Shown here piece by piece: positions 51,594-59,569 of a stretch of DNA of 64,000 bases (within the stretch, counting starts at the first letter, position 1; every line of letters starts with the position of its first letter). Below the pieces are notes generated by a model. The model searched no databases and was not told where the DNA came from. It saw only the letters and a program-made list of their open reading frames with translations. Both the position numbers and the translations under genes were made by a program. The DNA lies in the NCBI RefSeq assembly GCF_014650995.1, contig NZ_BMWA01000005.1, forward strand, positions 219,658-283,657, in the 5' to 3' direction. The DNA is from Streptomyces viridiviolaceus. GTDB taxonomy: Bacteria; Actinomycetota; Actinomycetes; Streptomycetales; Streptomycetaceae.

Positions 51594-53375
51594 TCAGCCG
51601 TGCCAGGACCGCCACAGGGCCGCGTAGGCGCCGTCCGCCGCGACCAGCTCGTCGTGGCTGCCCAGCTCGCTGATTCGGCCGTCCTCGACGACGGCGATGA
51701 CGTCCGCGTCGTGGGCGGTGTGCAGCCGGTGGGCGATGGCGACCACCGTGCGCCCGTCCAGGACGCGGGCCAGGGACCGTTCGAGGTGGCGTGCGGCCCG
51801 CGGGTCGAGCAGGGACGTGGCCTCGTCCAGCACCAGCGTGTGCGGGTCCGCCAGCACCAGACGGGCCAGCGCGATCTGCTGGGCCTGCGCCGGCGTGAGC
51901 GCGAAGCCGCCCGAGCCGACCTCGGTGTCGAGGCCGTCGTCGAGCCCACGGGCCCACGTGTCTGCGTCGACGGCGCCCAGCGCCGCCCACAGCTCGGCGT
52001 CGGTGGCGCCGGTGCGGGCGAGGCGCAGGTTGTCGCGCAGGGAGCCCACGAAGACATGGTGCTCCTGGTTGACCAGGGCCACGTGCGAGCGGACCTCCTC
52101 GGCGGACATGCGGGACAGTTCCGCGTCGCCCAGGGTGATCCGGCCGTCCCTGGGCCCGTAGATGCCGGCGAGCAGCCTGCCCAGGGTGGACTTGCCGGCG
52201 CCGGAGGGGCCGACCAGGGCGAGCCTCGTGCCGGGGGCGACCTCGAGGGACACCTTGCGCAGGACGTCCACGCCCTCGACGTAGCCGAAGTGCACCCGGT
52301 CGGCGTGTACATGTCGGCCGTCGGGGGTCAACGACGGGTCGCCGGCGTCCGGCTCGATGTCCCGGACGCCGACCAGCCGCGCCAGCGACACCTGGGCGAC
52401 CTGCAGCTCGTCGTACCAGCGCAGGATCAGACCGACCGGGTCGACGAGCATCTGCGCGATCAGCGCCGCCGTCGTCAGCTGACCGACGCCGATCCACCCC
52501 TGCAGGACGAACACACCGCCGATCAGCAGGACGGAGGCGAGCACGGTCACATGCGTGACGTTGATGACGGGGAAGAGCACCGACCGCAGCCAGAGCGTGT
52601 AGCGCTCCCAGGCGGTCCACTCGCGGACCCGGCGTTCCGACAGTTCGATGCGACGGGCGCCGAGGCGGTGGGCCTCGACGGTGCGCCCGGCGTCCACGGT
52701 CTCGGCGAGCGCGGCGGCCACGGCCGCGTACCCGGCGGCCTCGGAGCGGTAGGCGGAGGGTGCCCGGCGGAAGTACCAGCGGCAGCCGATCACCAGGAGA
52801 GGCACGGCGAGGAGCACCGCGGGCGCCAGCGGCGGTGCGGTGATCACGAGGCCGCCGAGCAGCAGCGCCACCCACACGACGCCGATCGACAGCTGGGGCA
52901 CGGCCTCGCGCATGGCGTTGGCGAGCCGGTCGATGTCCGTCGTGATCCGCGAGAGCAGATCACCCGTGCCGGCCCGTTCCAGCACGCCCGGTGGCAGCCC
53001 GACCGATCGCACGAGGAAGTCCTCGCGCAGATCGGCCAGCATCCGCTCGCCGAGCATGGCTCCGCGCAGTCGCACCTCCCGCACGAACACCGCCTGGACG
53101 ACGAGCGCGATCACGAACAGCGTGGCCGTCAGCCCGAGGTGCAGTTCGCGGGCGTCGTCCGACACCCGCTCCACGAGTCCGCCCAGCAGGTAGGGGCCCA
53201 CCATCGAGGCGACCACGGCGACGGTGTTGACGGCGACGAGGAAGACGAAGGCACGGCGGTGCCGGCGCAGCAGCTCTCCCACGTACGCGCGTACGGTCGT
53301 GGGGGCGCCGACGGGCAGGGTGCTCGCCGTGGTGGGGGCCGCCGGGTCGTACGACGGTGGCGCCACGCCGATCAT
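51594..53375 (-). CDS. ABC exporter half-transporter with canonical Walker A and degenerate signature
   Basis: A 593-residue membrane-ATPase fusion. Six transmembrane helices span about 35-310. The ATPase domain has Walker A VGPSGAGKSTLGRLL, Q-loop VNQEHHVF, Walker B HTLVLDEATS and H-loop IAHRLHTAH. The ABC signature is altered: FALTPAQAQQIALAR stands where LSGGQ is expected. The ATG overlaps the stop of the upstream half-transporter gene by 4 bp (ATGA), so the two are coupled and surely form a heterodimer. It supplies the Walker A side of the one good ATP site. Multidrug or lipid export is the family role; the cargo is unknown. Confidence 0.88.
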   Translation of the reverse strand: MIGVAPPSYDPAAPTTASTLPVGAPTTVRAYVGELLRRHRRAFVFLVAVNTVAVVASMVGPYLLGGLVERVSDDARELHLGLTATLFVIALVVQAVFVREVRLRGAMLGERMLADLREDFLVRSVGLPPGVLERAGTGDLLSRITTDIDRLANAMREAVPQLSIGVVWVALLLGGLVITAPPLAPAVLLAVPLLVIGCRWYFRRAPSAYRSEAAGYAAVAAALAETVDAGRTVEAHRLGARRIELSERRVREWTAWERYTLWLRSVLFPVINVTHVTVLASVLLIGGVFVLQGWIGVGQLTTAALIAQMLVDPVGLILRWYDELQVAQVSLARLVGVRDIEPDAGDPSLTPDGRHVHADRVHFGYVEGVDVLRKVSLEVAPGTRLALVGPSGAGKSTLGRLLAGIYGPRDGRITLGDAELSRMSAEEVRSHVALVNQEHHVFVGSLRDNLRLARTGATDAELWAALGAVDADTWARGLDDGLDTEVGSGGFALTPAQAQQIALARLVLADPHTLVLDEATSLLDPRAARHLERSLARVLDGRTVVAIAHRLHTAHDADVIAVVEDGRISELGSHDELVAADGAYAALWRSWHG

Positions 53376-55267
53376 GCCGTCTCCTCGATCTCTTCCAGTC
53401 GGTGCAGTACGTCGTCGTCACCGAGGACGTCGTCGTCCAGGGTCTTGTCCAGGGCGACGCCGGCGCCGTCCAGGACGCCGTCTCCCCTGTGGGCGTCCGC
53501 CGGCGCGTCCTCGTCCCGCTGCGCGGCGGCGGTCTCCTCGTCGGTCTCGCGCGTCACCACCGCCCGGTACCGCGGCTCGGTGTGCAGCAGGTCCCGGTGG
53601 GTGCCGACCGCCGCGACCTCCCCGTCGTCCAGGAACACGATCCGGTCCGCCCGGTCCAGCAGCAGCGGCGACGAGGTGAACACCACTGTCGTGCGCCCGG
53701 CCCGCAGGCTCCTCACGCCCTCGGCGATCCGCGCCTCGGTGTGCGAGTCCACGGCGGAGGTCGGCTCGTCCAGGACGAGCACCTCCGGGTCGGTGATCAG
53801 GGACCGGGCCAGCGCGAGCCGCTGGCGCTGGCCGCCCGAGAGGGAGCGGCCCCGTTCGCTGATGCGGGCGTCCATCGGGTCCTCGGCCCCGAGCGACCCC
53901 TGCACGAGTGCCGCCAGCACGTCCCCGCACTGGGCCGCGGCCAGAGCGTCCTCGGCGCCGACAGCGCCGGACGCGGGTACGTCGAGCAGTTCGCGCAGCG
54001 TGCCGGAGAGCAGCACCGGGTCCTTGTCCTGCACCAGGACGGCGGTGCGCGCGGAGTCCAGCGGCAGTTCGTCGAGCGGGACGTCGCCCAGCAGCACCGA
54101 CGCGCCTTGCTCCGACGGGTGCCCTCCGAGCCGTTCCGCCAGGCGGCCGGCCGCGTCGGGGTCGCCGCAGACCACGGCGGTGAGCCGGCCCGTCGGCGCG
54201 AGCAGGCCGGTGGCCGGGTCGTACAGGTCCCCGGACGGGATGCCGGCGGGGCGCGATCCCGTGGTGTCCGTGGCGCGTTCCAGCGACAGCACCCGTGCGG
54301 CCCGCTTCGCCGACGGCCGCGAGAAGGAGTACGCCATGGCGATCTCCTCGAAGTGCCGCAGCGGGTAGGTGAGGATCATGACGGAGCTGTAGACGGTGAC
54401 GAGTTCACCGACGCCGATCCGGCCCTCACGGGCCAGGTGCACGCCGTACCAGACCACCGCGATCAGCAGCAGCCCCGGCAGCAGCACCTGGATCGCGGAG
54501 ATCAGGGACCACATGCGGGCACTGCGCACGGCCGCGTGGCGGACCTCCTGGGAGGCGCGGCGGTAGCGGTCGAGGAACAGTTCCTCGCCGCCGATGCCAC
54601 GGAGGACGCGCAGTCCGGCGACGGTGTCCGAGGCCAGTTCGGTGGCGCGGCCGGCCTTCTCCCGCTGGACGTCGGCGCGCCGGGTGGCCCGGGGGAGCAG
54701 GGGAAGCACCGCGAGGGCGAGCACCGGCAGGCCCACGGCCACGACGGCGCCGAGCGCCGGCTCGTAGACCACCAGGCCGACGCAGACCAGCACGATGGTC
54801 AGCGCCGCCGCGGTGAAGCGGGACACGGCCTCCACGAACCAGCCGATCTTCTCCACGTCGCCCGTGGAGACGGCCACGACCTCGCCCGCCGCGACGCGCC
54901 GGGTCAGCGCCGAGCCCAGCAGCGCGGCCTTGCGGGCCAGCAACTGCTGGACGCGGGCGGCGGCGGTGATCCAGTTGGTCACCGCGGCGCGGTGCAGGAA
55001 GGTGTCGCCGAGCGCGTTGCCTACGCACGCCAGGGCCAGCAGGCCGCCCGCCAGGGCGAGTCGCGTGCCGGAGCGGTCGACGACGGCCTGCACGGCGAGG
55101 CCGACGCAGAACGGCAGGGCCGAGACGGAGGCGAAGTGGAGCAGCCCCCAGGCCAGCGACTTGAGCTGCCCGCCCAGCTGGTTCCGGAAGAGCCACCACA
55201 GGAATCGGGGACCGGAGCGGGCGTCAGGCACGCCCGGGTCGGGGTACGGAAGGTCTTGGATCTGCAT
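53372..55267 (-). CDS. ABC exporter half-transporter with degenerate Walker A and canonical signature
   Basis: A 631-residue partner of the gene at 51594. Six membrane helices cover about 25-310. In the ATPase domain Walker A is lost: AVVCGDPDAAGRLAERL replaces GxxGxGKST, with no P-loop lysine. The signature RSLSGGQRQRLALARSL and Walker B VLVLDEPTSAVD are intact. The H-loop is changed too, with FTSSPLLLDRAD. An acidic tail follows (DDDVLGDDDVLHRLEEIEETA). ATG 55267 opens MQIQDLPYPDPGVPD. It pairs its signature with the partner Walker A for the only complete ATP site. Heterodimeric exporters with one dead site are known. Confidence 0.88.
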   Translation of the reverse strand: MQIQDLPYPDPGVPDARSGPRFLWWLFRNQLGGQLKSLAWGLLHFASVSALPFCVGLAVQAVVDRSGTRLALAGGLLALACVGNALGDTFLHRAAVTNWITAAARVQQLLARKAALLGSALTRRVAAGEVVAVSTGDVEKIGWFVEAVSRFTAAALTIVLVCVGLVVYEPALGAVVAVGLPVLALAVLPLLPRATRRADVQREKAGRATELASDTVAGLRVLRGIGGEELFLDRYRRASQEVRHAAVRSARMWSLISAIQVLLPGLLLIAVVWYGVHLAREGRIGVGELVTVYSSVMILTYPLRHFEEIAMAYSFSRPSAKRAARVLSLERATDTTGSRPAGIPSGDLYDPATGLLAPTGRLTAVVCGDPDAAGRLAERLGGHPSEQGASVLLGDVPLDELPLDSARTAVLVQDKDPVLLSGTLRELLDVPASGAVGAEDALAAAQCGDVLAALVQGSLGAEDPMDARISERGRSLSGGQRQRLALARSLITDPEVLVLDEPTSAVDSHTEARIAEGVRSLRAGRTTVVFTSSPLLLDRADRIVFLDDGEVAAVGTHRDLLHTEPRYRAVVTRETDEETAAAQRDEDAPADAHRGDGVLDGAGVALDKTLDDDVLGDDDVLHRLEEIEETA

Positions 55268-55501
55268 GACGTCCCAGTTGCTCGGGTCAGGGGGTGCCGC
55301 GCGCAACACGGCATCAAGTGGCTGCAAACCGTGCAAGGTTCGCGTCGCCGTGTGGTCAAAAGCAAGCGGTTTTCCGCGGTGGGGTACGGATCCGGCTGCC
55401 GTCCGCGGCGGACCGGCCCCCAGCGCGGCAGGGACAACCGCGGGCCGGCGCGCGTCCTGAGCCGGTGGGGGTCTTTCGGGTGCGAATGCGAGGATGGAGC
55501 G

Positions 55502-56251
55502 ATGCGGAGTGGTGGTGCACGACGTACGGCGGTCGCGTTGGCGGCCCTTGGATCCCTGCTGACGGCGCTGTCGGCGTGCGGTGGCCCCTCTGGGGCCGGC
55601 GCGGACGCCGGAGCGGGCCGGCCCCCGGGCGCCGCGGCCGGCACGAGCCCCGCGACCGCCGACCCGACCCGGATCCCCGGCGTCGGCGACCGGTTCCAGC
55701 GGCGGATCCCCGCCGAGTCCCGCCAGGTCGTCGCGGTGTACGGCGACGGCAAGGACTCCGCCGACTCCACGGTCGTGCTGTACACCAGGCAGGGCTCCGC
55801 CTGGCACCGGGCGGGCAGTTGGGCGGCGCACAACGGCACGAAGGGCTGGACGACCGACCATCGGGAGAACGACAAGCGCAGCCCGGTCGGTGTGTTCACG
55901 CTCAGCGACGCGGGCGGCGTGCTGCCGGACCCGGACCCGGGCGACGGACTGCCCTACACCAGGTCCGCCGCCTTCGCGGCGCCGCGCTGGTGGGCCAAGG
56001 CCTACTGGCACGACTTCGACTACGTCATCGCCATCGACTACAACCGGGTGAAGGGCACTGCGCCGAACGATCCGACCCGGCCGGAAGGCGCGTCCAAGGG
56101 CGGTGGGATATGGCTGCACCTGGACCACGGCAGTGGTACGTCGGCCTGTGTCAGCCTGCCCGAACGGGCGATGGAGTACCTGCTGCGCACGCTGGACCCG
56201 GAGCGGCACCCCGTGGTGGTGATGGGGGACCGGGCGGACCTGAAGGCCTGA
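55502..56251 (+). CDS. L,D-transpeptidase (YkuD) family lipoprotein
   Basis: A 249-residue exported lipoprotein. The signal peptide ends in the lipobox LSAC, making Cys26 the lipidated residue, and a Gly/Ala/Pro-rich linker follows. The YkuD-type catalytic domain covers about 80-249. It includes NGTKGWTTDHRENDKRSPVGVFTL and the active-site segment GIWLHLDHGSGTSACVSLP, with a catalytic His and Cys216 (SACVS where SxGC is usual). Such enzymes make 3-3 crosslinks in peptidoglycan or attach proteins. GGAG precedes ATG 55502. It is divergent from the ABC pair and tail-to-tail with the MarR gene. Confidence 0.83.
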   Translation: MRSGGARRTAVALAALGSLLTALSACGGPSGAGADAGAGRPPGAAAGTSPATADPTRIPGVGDRFQRRIPAESRQVVAVYGDGKDSADSTVVLYTRQGSAWHRAGSWAAHNGTKGWTTDHRENDKRSPVGVFTLSDAGGVLPDPDPGDGLPYTRSAAFAAPRWWAKAYWHDFDYVIAIDYNRVKGTAPNDPTRPEGASKGGGIWLHLDHGSGTSACVSLPERAMEYLLRTLDPERHPVVVMGDRADLKA

Positions 56252-56257
56252 CCGCGA

Positions 56258-56274
56258 GCCCGTCGGCTACGGGC
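56258..56274. terminator. small hairpin between convergent L,D-transpeptidase and MarR genes
   Basis: GCCCGT (56258-56263) pairs with ACGGGC (56269-56274) over a 5-nt loop. It covers the MarR stop codon and may act as a compact shared terminator. Confidence 0.45.
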
Positions 56275-56731
56275 CGGCAGGCCGGCCGGGATCGACGGCG
56301 GTCCCGTCGATCAGCGTGTCGAGGAGTCCGCCGAGCGCCGCGCGCTGCTCGTCCGTCAGCGGGGCCAGGATCTCCTCCGCGGCCGACCGGCGCGCGCCGC
56401 GCAGTTCCCGCAGGGCCGCTCGCCCGTCGTCCGTGAGTTCGATCCGGATCACCCGGCGATTGGCCGGATCCGGAACCCGGCGCACCTTGCCCGCCGCCTC
56501 CAGTCCGTCGACCAGCGTCGTCACCGCCCGGGGCACGACCTCCAGGCGCTCGGCCAGGTCGGCCATGCGGGGCGGCGAGCCGTAGTGCGCCAGGGTGCGC
56601 AGCAGTCGGGACTGGGCCGGTGTGATGCCGAGGTCGCGCAGCTCGAGGTGGCGCTTCTGAATGCGGTGCACCCGGCGGGTGAGCCGCAGCAACTGCTCGG
56701 CGAGCAGGCCGTCGGGGTCGGGGGCGGTCAT
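56267..56731 (-). CDS. MarR family transcriptional regulator
   Basis: A 154-residue MarR regulator. The winged HTH covers about residues 35-105: ITPAQSRLLRTLAHYGSPPRMADLAERLEVVPRAVTTLVDGLEAAGKVRRVPDPANRRVIRIELTDDG, including the DxRxxxxxLT-type wing (DPANRRVIRIELT). ATG 56731 is used. It is divergent from an ABC exporter gene and separated from it by a 7-bp-arm inverted repeat that overlaps a promoter. The layout is that of a MarR repressor controlling an efflux pump and itself. Confidence 0.9.
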   Translation of the reverse strand: MTAPDPDGLLAEQLLRLTRRVHRIQKRHLELRDLGITPAQSRLLRTLAHYGSPPRMADLAERLEVVPRAVTTLVDGLEAAGKVRRVPDPANRRVIRIELTDDGRAALRELRGARRSAAEEILAPLTDEQRAALGGLLDTLIDGTAVDPGRPAGP

Positions 56732-56755
56732 GCGGGAACAATATCAGGACGACGT

Positions 56756-56788
56756 TCATTGTGAGTATAGGTAACAATGAGCTACGAT
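56756..56788. promoter_or_regulatory. MarR operator overlapping the ABC exporter promoter
   Basis: TCATTGT (56756-56762), 11-bp spacer, ACAATGA (56774-56780): perfect 7-bp arms. A promoter toward the ABC gene, TTGTGA (56759-56764), 18 bp, TACGAT (56783-56788), is interlaced with it. On the other strand TATACT in the spacer could serve the MarR gene. Binding here would shut both. Confidence 0.65.
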
Positions 56789-56835
56789 CCGAACGCCCTC
56801 CCCAGGGCCCGCCCTGTCGATCCCCGTAGGAGCCC

Positions 56836-58638
56836 ATGCACCCCGATCACGAATCCACCTGGACCCCGCCCGCCGACGCGAAGGAACAGCCCCGGCAGGT
56901 GCGCCGCATCCTGAAGCTGTTCCGCCCCTACCGCGGGCGCCTCGCGGTCGTCGGGCTGCTCGTCGGCGCCGCCTCGCTCGTCTCCGTCGCCACGCCCTTC
57001 CTCCTCAAGGAGATCCTCGACGTCGCGATCCCCGAGCGGCGCGCGGGCCTGTTGAGCCTGCTCGCCCTCGGCATGATCCTCGGCGCCGTCCTCACCAGCG
57101 TCTTCGGCGTGCTGCAGACCCTGATCTCCACGACGGTCGGCCAACGCGTCATGCACGACCTGCGCACCGCCGTCTACGGCCGGCTGCAGCGCATGTCGCT
57201 CGCCTTCTTCACCCGCACCCGCACCGGCGAGGTCCAGTCCCGCATCGCCAACGACATCGGCGGCATGCAGGCCACGGTCACCTCCACGGCGACCTCCCTG
57301 GTCTCCAATCTCACCAGCGTGATCGCCACGATCGTCGCGATGGTCGCCCTCGACTGGCGGCTGACCGTCGTCTCGCTGCTCCTCCTCCCGGTGTTCGTGT
57401 GGATCAGCCGCCGCGTCGGCAGGGAGCGCAGGAAGATCACCACCCGGCGTCAGAAGCAGATGGCCGCGATGGCCGCCACCGTCACCGAGTCGCTCTCCGT
57501 CAGCGGCATCCTCCTCGGCCGCACCATGGGACGGTCCGACTCGCTCACCCGCGCCTTCTCCGAGGAGTCCGAACGCCTGGTCGACCTGGAAGTGAAGTCG
57601 AACATGGCGGGCCGCTGGCGCATGGCCGTCATCACGATCGTCATGGCCGCCATGCCCGCCGTCATCTACTGGACCGCGGGCATCGCCCTCCAACTCGGCG
57701 GCCCCGACGTCTCCCTCGGCACGATCGTCGCCTTCGTCTCCCTCCAGCAGGGCCTGTTCCGCCCGACCGTCAGCCTGCTGTCGACCGGCGTCCAGATCCA
57801 GACCTCGCTCGCGCTCTTCCAGCGCATCTTCGAGTACCTCGACCTGCCGATCGACATCACCGAGCGGGAAGACCCCGTCCACCTCGACCGCGTCAAGGGC
57901 GAGGTCCGCTTCGAGGGCGTCGAGTTCCGCTACGACGACAAGGGTGGTCCGGTCCTCGAGGGCGTCGACATCACCGTCCCCGCCGGCGGCAGCCTCGCCG
58001 TCGTCGGTCCGACCGGCGCCGGCAAGTCCACGCTCGGCTACCTGGTGCCGCGGTTGTACGACGTGACGGGCGGCCGGGTGACCCTGGACGGGGTCGACGT
58101 GCGCGACCTCGACTTCGACACCCTCGCCCGTGCGGTCGGCGTCGTCTCGCAGGAGACGTACCTCTTCCACGCCTCGGTCGCCGAGAACCTGCGCTTCGCC
58201 AAGCCGGACGCCACCGACGAGGAACTGGTGGCGGCTGCGAAGGCCGCCCAGATCCACGACCACATCGCCGCCCTGCCCGACGGCTACGACACCGTGGTCG
58301 GCGAGCGCGGCCACCGCTTCTCCGGCGGCGAGAAGCAGCGCCTGGCCATCGCCCGCACCATCCTGCGCGACCCGCCCGTCCTCATCCTCGACGAGGCGAC
58401 CAGCGCCTTGGACACCCGCACCGAGGCAGCCGTGCAGGCGGCCATCGACGCCCTCTCCGCCGACCGCACCACGCTCACCATCGCGCACCGCCTTTCCACC
58501 GTCCGCGGCGCGGACCAGATCGTCGTCCTCGACTCCGGTCGACTGGCCGAACGGGGCACCCACGAGGAACTGCTGGAGCGGGACGGGCGCTATGCGGCCC
58601 TGGTCCGCAGGGACGCCCGACTGGAGCCGACGAGATGA
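56836..58638 (+). CDS. ABC exporter (fused membrane-ATPase half-transporter)
   Basis: A 600-residue exporter half. Six transmembrane helices cover about 30-320. The ATPase domain has Walker A VGPTGAGKSTLGYLV, Q-loop VSQETYLF, an intact signature RFSGGEKQRLAIAR, Walker B PVLILDEATSALD and H-loop IAHRLSTVRGAD. Unlike the pair at 51594/53372, all motifs are present, so it can work as a homodimer. It is divergent from the MarR gene, which probably represses it until an inducing drug or metabolite is present. The cargo is unknown. Confidence 0.9.
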   Translation: MHPDHESTWTPPADAKEQPRQVRRILKLFRPYRGRLAVVGLLVGAASLVSVATPFLLKEILDVAIPERRAGLLSLLALGMILGAVLTSVFGVLQTLISTTVGQRVMHDLRTAVYGRLQRMSLAFFTRTRTGEVQSRIANDIGGMQATVTSTATSLVSNLTSVIATIVAMVALDWRLTVVSLLLLPVFVWISRRVGRERRKITTRRQKQMAAMAATVTESLSVSGILLGRTMGRSDSLTRAFSEESERLVDLEVKSNMAGRWRMAVITIVMAAMPAVIYWTAGIALQLGGPDVSLGTIVAFVSLQQGLFRPTVSLLSTGVQIQTSLALFQRIFEYLDLPIDITEREDPVHLDRVKGEVRFEGVEFRYDDKGGPVLEGVDITVPAGGSLAVVGPTGAGKSTLGYLVPRLYDVTGGRVTLDGVDVRDLDFDTLARAVGVVSQETYLFHASVAENLRFAKPDATDEELVAAAKAAQIHDHIAALPDGYDTVVGERGHRFSGGEKQRLAIARTILRDPPVLILDEATSALDTRTEAAVQAAIDALSADRTTLTIAHRLSTVRGADQIVVLDSGRLAERGTHEELLERDGRYAALVRRDARLEPTR

Positions 58639-58681
58639 CGATATGCCGGGTTTACGGCGATTCGAGGGTTACCGTGCCCGC

Positions 58682-59557
58682 ATGCAGATGAACTCTCCGT
58701 CACGGAGCGCGAGGAGTACGAGGAAAACGATCCGCCTGACGACCCGGGGCCGCCTCGCCCTGGTCGCGGCCGGAGCGGCCGGGGCCGGGACCGCCGCGGC
58801 GCTGCTGCTGCTCGTCCCCGCCGACCAGGAGGCCCCGCCCCGCCCCACGTCCCTGGTGATTCCGGCGGGCTGGCGCGCGACCCAGGTCTACGAGGCCGTC
58901 GACAAGACCCTCGACCTGCCCGCGGGCACCACGCAGCAGTCCCTGGCCCAGGCCGAGCTCGACCTGCCGAACGACGCGGAGGGCAACCCCGAGGGCTATC
59001 TCTACCCGGCGACGTACCCGCTCGGCGACCAGCCGACGCCGGAGAAGCTGCTCGCCGCCATGGTCGACACCGCGAACAGGAAGTTCCTGGGCGCACCGAT
59101 CGCCGCCGGAGCCCAGCGCAACGCGCTGAACGTCTACCAGGCGGTGACCATCGCGAGCATCGTGCAGGCCGAGGCCGCGACGAAGGACGACATGGGCAGG
59201 GTGGCCCGGGTGATCTTCAACCGCCTGGCGCGCGGCATGCCGCTGCAGATGAACTCCACCGTCAACTACGCCACGGGCCGAACCGGGCTGCAGCCCACCG
59301 TCGAGGACACACGGATCGACAGTCCCTACAACTCGTATCAGCGCATGGGCCTGCCGCCCACGCCCATCGACAATCCCGGTGAGGATGCGATGCGCGCCGC
59401 GATCAACCCGACCCCGGGTGATTGGCTGTACTTCGTCACGGTCAAGCCCGGCGACACCCGCTTCACCGCCGACCGAGCCGAACACGAGCGCAACGTCGCC
59501 GAGGCCGAACGGAACCGGCGCAGCGCCTCGTCCCGGGCGACGGCCACGGCCGGATGA
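58682..59557 (+). CDS. short MltG-like endolytic transglycosylase
   Basis: A 291-residue YceG/MltG family protein, expected to cut glycan strands at the membrane. A basic lead (RSARSTRKTIRLTTRGR) precedes one transmembrane helix (about 24-45). The catalytic domain contains GYLYPATYPLG, the active-site segment TIASIVQAEAATKDDMGRVARVIFNRL with Glu164 aligned to the conserved acid, MPLQMNSTVNYATGR, and SPYNSYQRMGLPPTPIDNPGEDAMRAAINP. It is shorter than the main Streptomyces MltG. No ribosome site is seen and TACCGT lies 6 nt before the ATG, so the mRNA may be leaderless; ATG 58643 is an alternative. Confidence 0.83.
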   Translation: MQMNSPSRSARSTRKTIRLTTRGRLALVAAGAAGAGTAAALLLLVPADQEAPPRPTSLVIPAGWRATQVYEAVDKTLDLPAGTTQQSLAQAELDLPNDAEGNPEGYLYPATYPLGDQPTPEKLLAAMVDTANRKFLGAPIAAGAQRNALNVYQAVTIASIVQAEAATKDDMGRVARVIFNRLARGMPLQMNSTVNYATGRTGLQPTVEDTRIDSPYNSYQRMGLPPTPIDNPGEDAMRAAINPTPGDWLYFVTVKPGDTRFTADRAEHERNVAEAERNRRSASSRATATAG

Positions 59558-59569
59558 GCCGACGGGGCG

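Noticed and set aside
50825..52312. Minus-strand frame continuing past the ABC exporter stop as a GRPRAEP repeat protein
   Set aside because: Its upstream half is antisense-frame noise inside the ABC gene and it lacks a start with a ribosome site. The codon-like variation of the repeats fits another frame better.
46170..54368. A continuous 2732-codon open frame on the plus strand
   Set aside because: It runs antisense through well-supported genes (thioesterase, helicase, ABC exporters) and has the Arg/Ser/Pro-rich composition of GC-driven shadow frames.
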